A stretch of 64,000 nt of DNA from Rubrimonas sp036735545 (GTDB taxonomy: Bacteria; Pseudomonadota; Alphaproteobacteria; Rhodobacterales; Rhodobacteraceae). Below are positions 34,897 to 44,625 of this stretch, piece after piece (position 1 is the first letter of the stretch; every line of letters begins with the position of its first letter). The position numbers were made by a program, and so were the translations under genes. Under the pieces are notes generated by a model. That model saw only the letters and a list, made by a program, of their open reading frames with translations. It was not told the DNA's origin and searched no databases. The DNA lies in the NCBI GenBank assembly GCA_036735545.1, contig DAINOD010000007.1, positions 4,000 to 67,999 on the forward strand. Reading direction: 5' to 3'.

Positions 34897-35316
34897 TCGC
34901 GTCGCCGAACCCGGCCGGCACGCCGTCCAGCGCGGTCTGATTCAGCGCTCGCGCCACGGAACGGGCAGAAAACTACGTCAGACAGAAGTCTTGTGGGGTG
35001 GGAGAACTGACGTTCGCGTTGAATTCCGGCAGGGTGTGGAGCGCGGAGATTCTCTTGGAAAGCTTTGCGAGGCTGGCCCGTGCCGGGATACGTCGTATAG
35101 CTGCACCGAGAATTACTCTCGCACTTGACCCCTGGATTTGTAATTTGCGATTTTTTCGACAATCCGTGCGTATCTGCCCTCGACTATTAGACATAGCCAG
35201 GCGCGAACTTGACGTTCCGGCTCTACAGGCCGTGGCGAGCCTGCCGCATCATAGCAACCATTGACTGATTTGCAGCGATACAGCGCCGCGGCGATTCCGA
35301 GCGAACAAAAAGCCTC
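34897..35316. other. 420-bp AT-richer gene-free region before the alginate-type locus
   Basis: Lies between the nadX stop and the alg8 stop (tail to tail, so it is not the alg8 promoter). Visibly lower in G+C than its surroundings, especially 35100-35200, where runs such as TTTGTAATTTGCGATTTTTTCG occur. One plus-strand frame of 88 codons (34998-35264) has no ribosome site and no recognisable domain. The AT-rich block may be foreign DNA, a boundary of an acquired segment or an unrecognised terminator/RNA. Confidence 0.45.
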
Positions 35317-36888
35317 TCACGGCGGCGGCGCCACGCCGGCATAGACCGCGAGGGCGGCGACGAAGGCCGCCACCGTCGTGCCGAGTTGGAAGAGGGCGAA
35401 GCGCTCGCGCCACCCGGAACCCTCGCCGGCGCTCTGGTTGCCGCGGTTCGACCACTTCTGCTTCGATAAGTGGAAGATCATGTATATCTTGACCGAAGCG
35501 TTTATCAACTGGTTGAAGTAGAGGATGAACGGCCAGCTCAGATCCGGCCTGCGCGCATAACTGTACAGTACGGTCGACAGAACCAGCCGGGAAGCCACCA
35601 GCCAGATCAGCACGTTCCAGAGATAGACGGGGTCGATCAGCGCGGCGAAGATGGCCAGCGCGGGACTGACCATCATCGTCCACATCGCGATGCGCTGGTC
35701 CACGACGCACCACCAGATGAAGACCGGCATCGCCCTCGGGCCGAGAGCAATCGCCCGGGCGCCGTTTCGAAGCATGTTGCCGGACCAGCGGCGGAAGTTC
35801 TGCACCATGCGCTCCATCCCCGAGCCCTTGATCACTTCGATCGTGTAGACCGTGGCGTCGGGAACGTAGGTCATCTTCGCTCCCTTCGAGAGCAGATGAT
35901 ACCAGGTGGACTTGTCGTCGCCGGAAAGGAAGCGGAAGCGGCCCCAGAGCCAGTGGTCCAGATGGTCGGCCTCGATCGTGCGGATGAACTTCGCATCCAC
36001 GATGTGGCGGGCGCGGAAGACGCTCATCCGCCCGGTAAGGGTCAGCACGCGGTTCGAGACGGCATGGGACTGCATCGCGAGCCTGCGCTGGGCGAAACGC
36101 ATCTCGAGCCAGCCGCCGATCCATCGGGGCCCGTAGCAGAGCACCTCCTCGTCGGTGGTGAGCGCCTCGAGCGCCGGGTCGGCGCCGAACATCGACAGCG
36201 TCTTCTCCAGCACGTCGGCGCCGAACACCGCGTCGCCGTCCATGAAGATGACGAGATCGTCGGGGTCCACGCCGCTTCGCGCCATGCCGCGCAGGATCAG
36301 GCCGATGGCCATGCGCTTGCCCGGCTGATTCTGGCGCACGAAGGTCAACTCGACGAGACCCGGCGGCAAGTCGGCGCCATGCGTCTCGACGAAGTCGCGG
36401 ATGATCGTCTCGTCGAAGGCCGAGCCCGTGCCGATCCACAGCGAGGTTGGGATGCGCTCGCGCCGGACCTGCCGCAGGATCGACCCGATCACCGCGCGCG
36501 TGATGGCGGGCTCCTCGAAGTAGGTCGTCATCTGGATGTGGACGCGCCGCGGCCGCCAGCCGGCGGCCCAGAGCGCCGAGGCCGCGCGGCGCAGGGGCGG
36601 CCACTTCGCGCGGCGGAACCACTCCGCCCGCGCGGCGTGGGTGAACCACCAGCCGAAGCGCCAGAGCCCGAGCGCGCCCAGCGTGAAGGTGAAGGTCTGC
36701 AGATCGGGGCTGAGGAAGCGGTTGGGGACGAGCACGGCCAGGCCGAGGATCACGGCCCACAGCGCGCCGTAGAGCGCCAGAAAGGACGGCGTCCACTTGG
36801 CGAGGCCCCGCGGCGCGGGCGCCGCCAGATCGCGCAGGCGCGCGTCGAGGCTTTTGGCGAACGCGTAGTCGCCCGGGAGCGCCTGCAT
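35317..36888 (-). CDS. alg8: Alginate (mannuronan) synthase catalytic subunit, GT2
   Basis: 523 residues. N-terminal helices at about 37-55 and 65-82, then a family 2 transferase domain with VHIQMTTYFEEPAITRAVIGS, LVIFMDGDAVFG (the DxD-type metal/UDP site), the acceptor-site acid in FIRTIEADHLDHWLWGRF, GDDKSTWY and the product-gripping NFRRWSGNMLRNG (RRW motif). C-terminal helices follow from about 375. These segments match Alg8, which polymerises GDP-mannuronate at the inner membrane while secreting the chain. ATG 36888 is one base after the alg44 stop, so the two are coupled. Other beta-glycan synthases (cellulose, curdlan) lack the RRWSGNMLRNG and EADHLDHW context. Confidence 0.88.
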   Translation of the reverse strand: MQALPGDYAFAKSLDARLRDLAAPAPRGLAKWTPSFLALYGALWAVILGLAVLVPNRFLSPDLQTFTFTLGALGLWRFGWWFTHAARAEWFRRAKWPPLRRAASALWAAGWRPRRVHIQMTTYFEEPAITRAVIGSILRQVRRERIPTSLWIGTGSAFDETIIRDFVETHGADLPPGLVELTFVRQNQPGKRMAIGLILRGMARSGVDPDDLVIFMDGDAVFGADVLEKTLSMFGADPALEALTTDEEVLCYGPRWIGGWLEMRFAQRRLAMQSHAVSNRVLTLTGRMSVFRARHIVDAKFIRTIEADHLDHWLWGRFRFLSGDDKSTWYHLLSKGAKMTYVPDATVYTIEVIKGSGMERMVQNFRRWSGNMLRNGARAIALGPRAMPVFIWWCVVDQRIAMWTMMVSPALAIFAALIDPVYLWNVLIWLVASRLVLSTVLYSYARRPDLSWPFILYFNQLINASVKIYMIFHLSKQKWSNRGNQSAGEGSGWRERFALFQLGTTVAAFVAALAVYAGVAPPP

Positions 36889-36889
36889 C

Positions 36890-38299
36890 TCAGCGGCTCC
36901 GGCCGAAAAGCGGGCCCAGCAGATCGCGGCGAACCACGATCTCGGCGGGTGCGTTGAAGGGCAGGGCCTCGCGCGCGGCCCCGGCGGTCATGCCGCTCGC
37001 CTCGATGGTGACGATCATCCCGAAAACGTCCGGGGCCGAAGGGTCGGCCCCCGCCTCGACCGCCGCCACGCGCCCTTCGATCTCCCGCGCCACGCCGCTG
37101 CTGCGCAGCAGGATATCGGCCCGCATGCCGATCCGCACCGATCCGGCCAGTCGGTCGTCGAGCCAGCCGCGCACCATCCGCGGCGCGTCGGTTTCGAACA
37201 CGGCGACGGGGTCGCCGGCGCGCACGTATTGCCCCTCGCGCGTCAGCCATTGAACGACGAGGCCGACGGCCGGCGCCGAGAGATTCATGTACTGTTCGGT
37301 CTGGCGCAGTCGCCGCAGATCGGCGACGGCGCGGTCCCGGTCGTTCTCGACGGAGCGCAACGTCGCCTCGAGCGCCGCGCGCCGATCATTGTGGTCGCCC
37401 TGCCGGAGGGGAACGCCCGCATCGAAGCGGCGCAGCGCCGAGGCCGAGTAGAGCCTCTCAACCATGGCGCGCGCCTCCTCGCGCACCGCGTCATGCGCGG
37501 CCAGCCGCGCGCGCGCCTCCGCCGCCATCGTCTCGAGCGCGGCATGCCGCGCGTCGACGTCCGCCAGCGCCTCCTCGCCCTCCGGCTTCTCGACGCGGGC
37601 CAGCACGGTCCCTTCCTGCGTGACGCTGTCCTGCGTCGCGAGCTGGCGGAGATAGCCTTCGCGCGGCGCGGTCAGCACGAGGCGCTCGGCCGTGACGCGG
37701 GCGTGCGACAGCGTCATGCCCTCGATGCGGCTCCAGGCGAGCGAGCCGACGAACCAGACGACCGCCACGAACAGGCCCAGATGCCACGCGATGTTCAGCG
37801 CCGCGCGAAAGAAGCGGGGACGGGCGCGGGCGACGCCCGCGGCCTTCTCCGCCTCGGTCTCGCCCATCGGGATCAGATCGACGGGGGTGTCGAGCGCGGT
37901 GATCACCTCCTCGGTTGCGGCCATCCTGCCGACCATGAGGTTGCGGTAGAACAGGCCGAGCGCCTCCCGCTGGCGGCCGGTCAGACCCTCGAAGGGCCGG
38001 AAGCCGCCCTCGCCCACGGGGCCGAACGCCACCGGGAAGCCGACTTCGACGCCCTGGAAGGGGATGAGCAGCCGCGCCCCGCCCAGATCGCGCCTGGACG
38101 GCGCGTCGTCGTAGACGCCCGAGAGCGACCAGCGTCGCACCATGAGCCGCCGGCCGTCCGGCAGGCCGATCACGAGCGGCGCGACGACGGTGTGCTCGGT
38201 TTCCGGCGCCGGGCGCTCATGCCTGATCTGCACGCCGGAGGGCGCCGCCTCGAAGGTCCCAGGCGCATCGCGGTCGGCGGCCTGCAAGGGCGTGGTCAT
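36890..38299 (-). CDS. alg44: Alg44-like c-di-GMP/co-polymerase subunit
   Basis: 469 residues. N-terminal cytoplasmic PilZ-like domain (about 25-120), one transmembrane helix at about 176-196 (NIAWHLGLFVAVVWFVGSLAW), then a periplasmic HlyD-like region with a long coiled coil (about 240-355) and beta-barrel/lipoyl halves on each side. This is the Alg44 architecture: it binds c-di-GMP and opens or assists Alg8. Here the PilZ motifs look eroded: the (D/N)xSxxG box reads RRWSLSG, with Arg in place of the acid, and the RxxxR box is RHER. ATG 38299 follows GGAAGGGAG; a TTG nine codons earlier lacks a site. First gene of alg44-alg8. Confidence 0.82.
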   Translation of the reverse strand: MTTPLQAADRDAPGTFEAAPSGVQIRHERPAPETEHTVVAPLVIGLPDGRRLMVRRWSLSGVYDDAPSRRDLGGARLLIPFQGVEVGFPVAFGPVGEGGFRPFEGLTGRQREALGLFYRNLMVGRMAATEEVITALDTPVDLIPMGETEAEKAAGVARARPRFFRAALNIAWHLGLFVAVVWFVGSLAWSRIEGMTLSHARVTAERLVLTAPREGYLRQLATQDSVTQEGTVLARVEKPEGEEALADVDARHAALETMAAEARARLAAHDAVREEARAMVERLYSASALRRFDAGVPLRQGDHNDRRAALEATLRSVENDRDRAVADLRRLRQTEQYMNLSAPAVGLVVQWLTREGQYVRAGDPVAVFETDAPRMVRGWLDDRLAGSVRIGMRADILLRSSGVAREIEGRVAAVEAGADPSAPDVFGMIVTIEASGMTAGAAREALPFNAPAEIVVRRDLLGPLFGRSR

Positions 38300-38933
38300 G
38301 GCGGCGCTCCCTTCCGTCTCGGTCAAACCGCAGATAACCCAAGCGGGCCGCCTGCGCCGCGCCGATCAGGGATGGGCGCAGGGCGCGCCCGGCTCGATCC
38401 CCTGTCCGAAAGGATAGGTCCCGCCGCGACCGACCGCGCGGGCCAAGGCTTCAGGCCGGCCGCCCAGCGCTCATCGCGGAGACCTCGGCGACGCGCCCGT
38501 CCAGCGGCGGCGTCCCGATCTTCCGATGCGTCGACAGCCTGCCGTGCTGCGATGTGGACGGCGTCGAACCGTTCGGCGTCGGGCTGAGCCACATGATCGC
38601 CGTCGCCATCGGCGACACGATCCCTGGCGCCGAACGTGGCCGCGCGCAGGACGAAAGAACGGCGGTGGCGCGGCTGAACGCTCGCAGCGCGGCGCAGGCG
38701 TAGAAGACCGCCGCGCGTCTGGGCGGCTGGTCGCTGACGGTGATCGGCGACGTCGAGGCACTGGGGCGGCGCGGCCCCCGAGCAGTCCCGCTCGCGCCGT
38801 TCGCCGACGATGCAGCCTGACGCGCAGCCGACCGCGACCCTACCCGTTCGGATAGGGCGACCCTCCCGTCGCGCGCTGGCCTTCGCGACCGTGGGGCGTA
38901 AGGTGGCGATCGTCCGGGTGGAAGGATCGAACG
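38300..38933. other. Gene-poor region between alg44 and nosP (divergent promoters)
   Basis: 634 bp holding the promoters of two diverging operons: alg44-alg8 (left) and the NO-sensor operon (right). A plus-strand frame ending at 38703 reads FGVGLSHMIAVAIGDTIPGA followed by TAVARLNARSAAQA, and a second short open stretch follows; they look like a decayed gene but match no family I recognise. Minus-strand frames are not convincing. The region is where an operator linking NO signalling to polymer synthesis would be sought. Confidence 0.5.
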
Positions 38934-40112
38934 GTGCGCATCGCGACAGCCAGATCCGTCGCCCGGTCGGCGACGCAGGCGGCCGAGGAACTCGCGGCGG
39001 AGCTGGGCGTCGACACCCTTGGCGCCCCGGACTTCCTCGCGGTCCACTTCTCGGCGGGCATCGACGCCGAGGCGTTGCGTGGGGCCGCCTTGGCGCGGTT
39101 GGGGACGGCGACGCTCCACGGCGGGTCGTCCTGCCTTGGGGTCATGTCCCAAGCGGGCGTGGACATCGAGGGCGGCGTCGGCGCGCTCGCGATCTGGGAT
39201 CAGGCTGGCGACTATGGCGTTGCGTCGGCCACGCTCGGCGCGGACGCGCGCGAGGCCGCGCGCACGGCCGCCACGGCGGCGCTCACGGCGGCGGGGCGGC
39301 CCGGCGAAATGCCCGAGCTGGTCTGGCTGTCGGTCGCCCCGGGGCGGGAGGAGGAGGCGCTGGCGGGTCTGCGGGACGCTCTCGGGCCCGACGCGCTGAT
39401 CGTCGGGGGCAGTTCCGCCGACGATCATGTGAGCGGCGGCTGGCGGCAGTTCGGGCCTGAGGCCTCACACGCCGACGGCGTCGTGGTCTCGACGCTGTTT
39501 CCCTCGGCCCCTGTGGTGTCGATCTATCAGAGCGGCTACGCGCCGACCGGCGAAAGCGGCGTCGTCACCCGTGTCGACGGGCGACGCCTCTACGAGATCG
39601 ACGGCCGGTCGGCCGCCGAGATCTATGGCCGCTGGACCGGCGGCGCGGTCCCCGCGGCGACCGACGCGCCCGTCTCGATCCTCGCCGCCGCCACACTCTG
39701 GCCGCTCGGGCGGGTGACGCGCCATGTGGCGGGCGTGCCGTTCCACCTGCTGGCGCATCCGGCGGCCGCGCACCCCGACGGATCGCTGGACCTGTTCGCC
39801 GACGTCGCGGTCGGCGATCGGCTCTGGCAGATGCAGGGATCGGGCGACAGCCTCGTGGCGCGCGCGGGCCGGATCGCGCGACAGGCGCGCGAGCAGGCGG
39901 GCGGGACCGTGCGCGGCGCGCTGATCGTCTATTGCGGCGGCTGCATGCTCGCGGTGCGCGAGCGGATGCACGAGGTCCGCGCCGGCGTCGAGGCCGCGCT
40001 GGGTGGCGCGCCCTGGCTCGGGGTGTTCACTTTCGGGGAACAGGGCGCGCCGCTGGGCGGGCGGTCCGAACACGGCAACCTGATGATCTCCTGCACCGCT
40101 TTCGGAGGTTGA
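38934..40112 (+). CDS. nosP: FIST-domain protein, NosP-like nitric oxide sensor
   Basis: 392 residues, soluble. FIST_N (about 25-215) followed by FIST_C (about 220-375). Diagnostic segments are LHGGSSCLGVMS, GGSSADDHVSGGW, GALIVYCGGCMLAVRERMHEV and WLGVFTFGEQGAPLG with a final HGNLMISCTAF. FIST proteins of this type beside histidine kinases were named NosP, haem proteins that bind NO and inhibit the partner kinase (NahK in Pseudomonas aeruginosa). GTG 38934 follows GGAAGGATC. First gene of a four-gene operon; the H-NOX gene starts 4 bp after its stop. Haem binding is inferred, not visible from a single motif. Confidence 0.85.
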   Translation: MRIATARSVARSATQAAEELAAELGVDTLGAPDFLAVHFSAGIDAEALRGAALARLGTATLHGGSSCLGVMSQAGVDIEGGVGALAIWDQAGDYGVASATLGADAREAARTAATAALTAAGRPGEMPELVWLSVAPGREEEALAGLRDALGPDALIVGGSSADDHVSGGWRQFGPEASHADGVVVSTLFPSAPVVSIYQSGYAPTGESGVVTRVDGRRLYEIDGRSAAEIYGRWTGGAVPAATDAPVSILAAATLWPLGRVTRHVAGVPFHLLAHPAAAHPDGSLDLFADVAVGDRLWQMQGSGDSLVARAGRIARQAREQAGGTVRGALIVYCGGCMLAVRERMHEVRAGVEAALGGAPWLGVFTFGEQGAPLGGRSEHGNLMISCTAFGG

Positions 40113-40115
40113 GGC

Positions 40116-40667
40116 ATGAAGGGCGTCATCTTCGTCGAACTCCTCGCCATGGCGGAGGACGCTTTCGGCGAGGCGGTGGTCGACCGCGTGATCGAGGCTG
40201 CGCGGCTGCCGTCAGGCGCCGCCTACACGAGGACCGGCAATTACCCCTGCGAGGAACTGCTGACGCTTGTCCGCGCCTTCGCGGCGTTGGACGGGAGCTC
40301 CGAGGACGCTCTCCAGCGCTCTTTCGGTCATTGGACCATGCGGAGCTTCGAGCGGCACTATCCCCGGTTCTTCTCCGGTCACGCCGGCAGCCTCGACATG
40401 CTGTCGGGGATCGAGGACGATATCCACGCCGAAGTGCGCAAGCTTTATCCCGACGCGGACCTTCCCAGCTTCGAGACGGTGCGACATGGCCCCGACGCGC
40501 TGGACATGACCTACAGGTCGCCCCGCCCGCTCGCCGCGTTCTGCCACGGGCTGATCGAGGCGTGCGTCGAGCATTTCGGCGAGCGCGCGCGCATCGAGCG
40601 CCGCGACCCCGGCGTCGAGAACCGGACGGAGGCGCGCTTCAGCATCCGGACCGCCCCTCCGGAATGA
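40116..40667 (+). CDS. H-NOX haem nitric oxide/oxygen sensor protein
   Basis: 183 residues, a stand-alone H-NOX domain of typical length. Proximal haem ligand H104 in DDIHAEVRKLYPDADLP aligns with the known His103 of Shewanella H-NOX. The YxSxR haem-propionate motif is intact: Y133, S135, R137 in MTYRSPRP. N-terminus MKGVIFVELLAMAEDAFG and the segment GLIEACVEHFGERARI also match. ATG 40116 with GGAGGTTGAGG upstream. Stop overlaps the kinase start (ATGA). H-NOX proteins bind NO at the haem and inhibit a cognate kinase. Here it shares its operon and probably its kinase with a FIST/NosP sensor. Confidence 0.93.
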   Translation: MKGVIFVELLAMAEDAFGEAVVDRVIEAARLPSGAAYTRTGNYPCEELLTLVRAFAALDGSSEDALQRSFGHWTMRSFERHYPRFFSGHAGSLDMLSGIEDDIHAEVRKLYPDADLPSFETVRHGPDALDMTYRSPRPLAAFCHGLIEACVEHFGERARIERRDPGVENRTEARFSIRTAPPE

Positions 40668-43600
40668 GCGAGCGCGACCCGGCGGCTCCGGTCTCCCGGG
40701 CGCGCTACGAGCGCGAGCGGCGCGCGCGCGCCGAAGCGGAGGCCCTGCTCGAGACCAAGAGCCGCGAACTCTTCGAGGCGAGCCGCCGCCTGGTGCTGGA
40801 GAGCGAGGCCGTGCGCGCCGCGCTGGCCGAGACCCACGCCCTGCGCGCGCGCGAGGCCGAGGCGCTTGAGGAGCAGTCGATCTTGTCCGGCGCCCTGGCC
40901 GCGCTGTCGGGGCGCGACGGCGCGGCCGAGGCCATGCAGGCGCTGCTCGAGACCCTGCGCTCGGGTTTCTCGGCCTCCCTGGCCTGCTACGTGCAGGCGG
41001 CGGGACCGACGCTGCGCATCGCGGCCAGCGCAGGCGCCGGCGGCGCCGGGACCGACCTGCCCGTTGCTGCCGGGCTGATCGACCGGCCGCGCCGCATCGC
41101 GGGGCTCGCGGCTCTCGCCGATGGCCGCCCCCTGCCGGGGCGCATCGCCGACTGCGCCGCCGTTCTCGTGGCGCCGCTCAGGCTGCCCGAGGAGGCGGCG
41201 GGCGCGCTGCTGCTGGGCGCGACCGAGGCGGGTGGTTTCTCGGCCGCCAGACTACGCCTGCTTGACCGCGTGGCGGCGGTGGCGACGCCTGCGCTGACAG
41301 CGCTCCGAGCCGCGCGGCGCAACGCGCTGCTGGTCTCCCTTATCGAGGGGCGGCCGATAGCGGGCGAAGGCGGCGTGCTCGACACCCCCCTGGAAGCCGT
41401 GCACCGGGCCTTCGCCAGGCTGACCGACATGCAGGGCGAGGTCGTGGGGGTCCTCGACGCGCTGCTCGGCGCTCCGCTGGCCGAGGCGGACGCGGCGATC
41501 GAGGCGGCGCTGGCCCGGATGGGAGCGCTGACGCGCAGCGACCGCGTCCATGTCGTCAGATTCAGCGACGACGGAGACGCCGGCGGGACCAGCCACGCAT
41601 GGCGCCGGCGCGGGGCAAGGGCCTTGCGCGAGGGGCCCGAGGGTATCCCCGCCGCGACAATGGCCGCCTGGCGGGAGGCCTTCGGCGACGGGCGCGACGT
41701 GCTCATCCCCGACGTGACGATCATGCCTGACGATGCTCCGGAGAAGGCGATCCTGCTCGGCCAGGGCGTCCGCTCCCTGTTCGGCACGCCCATGATCGAT
41801 CACGGCGCGCTGCGCGGGATCGTCTGCTACGAAACGGCGACGGCGCAGCGCAGCCTGCTGCCCGGCGAGGTCTATCTGATCCGCTCCGTGGCGAGGGTCA
41901 TCGCGACGCTGCTGGCGAGGCGCGACGCCGAGGCGGCGCTTCACGCCGCCAATGCCGAGACCGAGGCCGAGCGCGCCCGGCTGCAGTCCGTTCTGGCGGC
42001 GATGCCCGACCTGCTGATCGAACTCGATCGCGACGGCCAGACTGTAGGCTGGCGCTCTGGCGAAGGCGTCCGGCCTGCCGCCTTCGCCGCCGGAGCAGAG
42101 GGCCGCACGCCGGAGCAGGCGCTGCCCGAGCCTCTCGCGGCGCACGCGCGCGCCATGACCGTCGAGATCGACGCCGGCCGCCGGCCTCAGCCGCGCGTGT
42201 TCGCCCATCCTCCAGACGGCGACGCGGCGCGCTGGTGGCAGGTCTCGGCCTCGGCGCTGGCGGAGCGCGGCTATCTGCTGGTGCTGCGCGACGTCACCGA
42301 GGCGCGCGCGCAAACGGCCCTCATCGAGCGCCTCTCCGAGATCGCGCGGCGCACGACCAACCTCGTGGTGGTCACCGACGCCGAACGGCGCATCGAGTGG
42401 GTGAACGCGGCCTTCGAGCGCGCCACGGGCTGGCGGCTCGATGAGGTGCGGGGCGACGGCGCGGGCCGCCTGCTGCAATGCGAGGCCACCGATCCGGCGA
42501 CCGTGGCGCGGCTTCGCGCGGCGCTCGACGCGGGCGAGGCGATACAGGCCGAGATCCTCAACCGCGCGCGCGACGGCCGACACTACTGGGTTGCGCTCGA
42601 CATCCAGCCGCTGCGCGACGCCGCGGGCGCCCTGCAGGGTTTCATGGCCGTGGAGATCGACGTCACCGAACGCCGCGCCCAGGCCGACGCGCTGCGCGCC
42701 GCCGCCGACGATGCAGCGCGGGCGCGCGCGACGCTGGAGGCTGCGGTGGGAGCGCTGCAGGACGGCTTCGCGCTCTACGACGCCGAGGACAGGCTCGTGA
42801 TCTGCAACGAGCGCTACCGTCAGGTCTATCCCCGCTCCGCCGAAGCCATCCGGCCGGGCGAAACCTTCGAGGCGATCCTGCGCGCGGGCCTCGCGCTGGG
42901 GGAGTACGCCGACGCCGTGGGGCGCGAGGAGGATTGGCTCGCCGAGCGCCTCGCCCGCCACCGCGCACCCTACAACGAGGTGGAGCAGCGGCTCTCGGAT
43001 GGCCGGTGGCTGCGCGTCTTCGAGAAGGCGACCCCCGACGGCGGGCGGGTCGGCCTGCGGGTCGACATCACGGCGCTGAAGCGCGCCGAGCAGCGGGCGC
43101 TCGCCGACCGCTCCGCCGCCATGGAGGCGAGCCAGGACGGCATCGCCATCACCGACGCCGAGGGGCGGTTCGTCTACATGAACCGCGCACACCTCGCCCT
43201 GTTCGGGTTTGACGACGAGGCGCAGGTGATCGGCCGCCCGTGGAGCATCCTCTACGCGCCCGACGCGGCGCGGTGGATGGAGGCGAACGCGCTTCCCGCG
43301 CTTCGGCGCACGGGGCGCTGGTCGGGCGAGATCATGGGCCGCGCCCGAGACGGCGCGCCGGTGGACCAGGACGTGTCGCTCACGCTGAAGGACGACGGCG
43401 GAATCCTGTGCATCGTGCGCGACATGCTTTTCCGTCGCCGCGAGGCGGAGGAGCGCGAGCGGCTGCGCGAGGAACTCCGGCTCTCGCAGCGCCGCGAGAT
43501 CATCGGGCGGACGGCGGCGGGGCTCGCGCACGATTTCAACAACCTGCTTGCGGCGATTTCGGGCGGCGCCGCGCTCATCGAGGCGGGGGCCGAGGCGGGC

Positions 43601-44620
43601 GGGGTCGCCGCCGCCGGGGCCGCGCGCATCCAGAAGGCGGCCGATCAGGCGGCGGGCCTCGTGCGGCGGCTGCTGTCGCTCGGCGCGCGGCCCCAGCCGA
43701 GCGCGCCGCTCGACATGCGAAAGACGCTGGTCGAGGCGGGTCAACTTGTGCGCGCCGGCCTGCGGGCTCCCGCGCGCCTGCGCGTCGAGACGCCCGATGC
43801 GCCGATGATGGCGCTGGCGGACGCCACCGATGTCCTTCAGGTGGCGCTGAACCTCGCCATCAACGCCCGCGACGCGCTTGGCGGGGCCGCGGGCGAGATC
43901 GTCCTCGCGCTGAGCGAGGCGCGGAGCGACGATCTGGCGGGCCCTTTCGTCGCGGGCGCGGTGGACCCGAGGCGGCCCTATCTGCTGCTGAGCGTTCGCG
44001 ACGATGGGCCCGGCATGACCCCCGAGCTCGCGGCTCAGGTTTTCAGGCCCTATTTCACCACCAAGGGCGACGAAGGCTCGGGACTGGGCCTCGCCGTCGT
44101 CGCGTCGGTCGTCACGGCCCATGGCGGGGCGGTCCGGCTCGATACCGCGCCGGGGCGCGGCGCGCGCTTCGACGTGTTGTGGCCGGCGGCGGACGGCGCA
44201 GCGCCGACCGCCGCCGGAGCGGTCGACGGGCTGAGCGGGCGGCTCGACGGCCGGGCCGTCCTCGTCGTCGACGACGATCACGACGTGCTCGCGACGCATG
44301 TCGCGATCCTGGAGGCGGCCGGGGCGGAGGTCGCGCCGTCCACCGATCCGGCGGATGCGCTGGAGGCGCTTGTCGAGGATCCGGACGCCTGGGACCTGCT
44401 GGTGACCGACTTCGACATGCCCGGCATGACCGGCGCCGAACTCACCGGGCGCGCACGCGCGATAGTTCCCCGGCTGCCCGTGGTGCTTGTGACCGCGCTG
44501 GCGGGCGCCGGGTGGCGCGAGGGAGCGACCTTCGACGCCGTGCTGCCCAAGCCCGTGGGGCGCGAGGCGCTTGTCATCGCCGTCGAGACGGCGATACTCG
44601 CGCGGCGAGACAAGGTTTGA
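40664..44620 (+). CDS. Large hybrid histidine kinase partner of the NO sensors (NahK-like)
   Basis: 1318 residues, soluble. Coiled-coil start (about 10-75: RYERERRARAEAEALLETKS), two GAF-like domains (about 80-230 and 275-430), about four PAS domains (about 445-545, 550-680, 690-805, 815-925), then a dimerisation helix with H956 in AAGLAHDFNNLL, HATPase with NLAINARDAL, DDGPGMT and GSGLGLAVV, and a C-terminal receiver with D1249 in LLVTDFDMPGM and K in VLPKPV. The coiled coil plus GAF/PAS and HDFNNLL layout is that of kinases encoded beside NosP or H-NOX. Start ATG overlaps the H-NOX stop. No transmembrane helix, so input comes from cytosolic partners. Confidence 0.92.
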   Translation: MSERDPAAPVSRARYERERRARAEAEALLETKSRELFEASRRLVLESEAVRAALAETHALRAREAEALEEQSILSGALAALSGRDGAAEAMQALLETLRSGFSASLACYVQAAGPTLRIAASAGAGGAGTDLPVAAGLIDRPRRIAGLAALADGRPLPGRIADCAAVLVAPLRLPEEAAGALLLGATEAGGFSAARLRLLDRVAAVATPALTALRAARRNALLVSLIEGRPIAGEGGVLDTPLEAVHRAFARLTDMQGEVVGVLDALLGAPLAEADAAIEAALARMGALTRSDRVHVVRFSDDGDAGGTSHAWRRRGARALREGPEGIPAATMAAWREAFGDGRDVLIPDVTIMPDDAPEKAILLGQGVRSLFGTPMIDHGALRGIVCYETATAQRSLLPGEVYLIRSVARVIATLLARRDAEAALHAANAETEAERARLQSVLAAMPDLLIELDRDGQTVGWRSGEGVRPAAFAAGAEGRTPEQALPEPLAAHARAMTVEIDAGRRPQPRVFAHPPDGDAARWWQVSASALAERGYLLVLRDVTEARAQTALIERLSEIARRTTNLVVVTDAERRIEWVNAAFERATGWRLDEVRGDGAGRLLQCEATDPATVARLRAALDAGEAIQAEILNRARDGRHYWVALDIQPLRDAAGALQGFMAVEIDVTERRAQADALRAAADDAARARATLEAAVGALQDGFALYDAEDRLVICNERYRQVYPRSAEAIRPGETFEAILRAGLALGEYADAVGREEDWLAERLARHRAPYNEVEQRLSDGRWLRVFEKATPDGGRVGLRVDITALKRAEQRALADRSAAMEASQDGIAITDAEGRFVYMNRAHLALFGFDDEAQVIGRPWSILYAPDAARWMEANALPALRRTGRWSGEIMGRARDGAPVDQDVSLTLKDDGGILCIVRDMLFRRREAEERERLREELRLSQRREIIGRTAAGLAHDFNNLLAAISGGAALIEAGAEAGGVAAAGAARIQKAADQAAGLVRRLLSLGARPQPSAPLDMRKTLVEAGQLVRAGLRAPARLRVETPDAPMMALADATDVLQVALNLAINARDALGGAAGEIVLALSEARSDDLAGPFVAGAVDPRRPYLLLSVRDDGPGMTPELAAQVFRPYFTTKGDEGSGLGLAVVASVVTAHGGAVRLDTAPGRGARFDVLWPAADGAAPTAAGAVDGLSGRLDGRAVLVVDDDHDVLATHVAILEAAGAEVAPSTDPADALEALVEDPDAWDLLVTDFDMPGMTGAELTGRARAIVPRLPVVLVTALAGAGWREGATFDAVLPKPVGREALVIAVETAILARRDKV

Positions 44621-44625
44621 CAGAA

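Noticed and set aside
41252..44299. 1015-codon minus-strand frame opposite the hybrid kinase
   Set aside because: Product of high G+C (few stop codons); no domain. The sense strand encodes a complete kinase.
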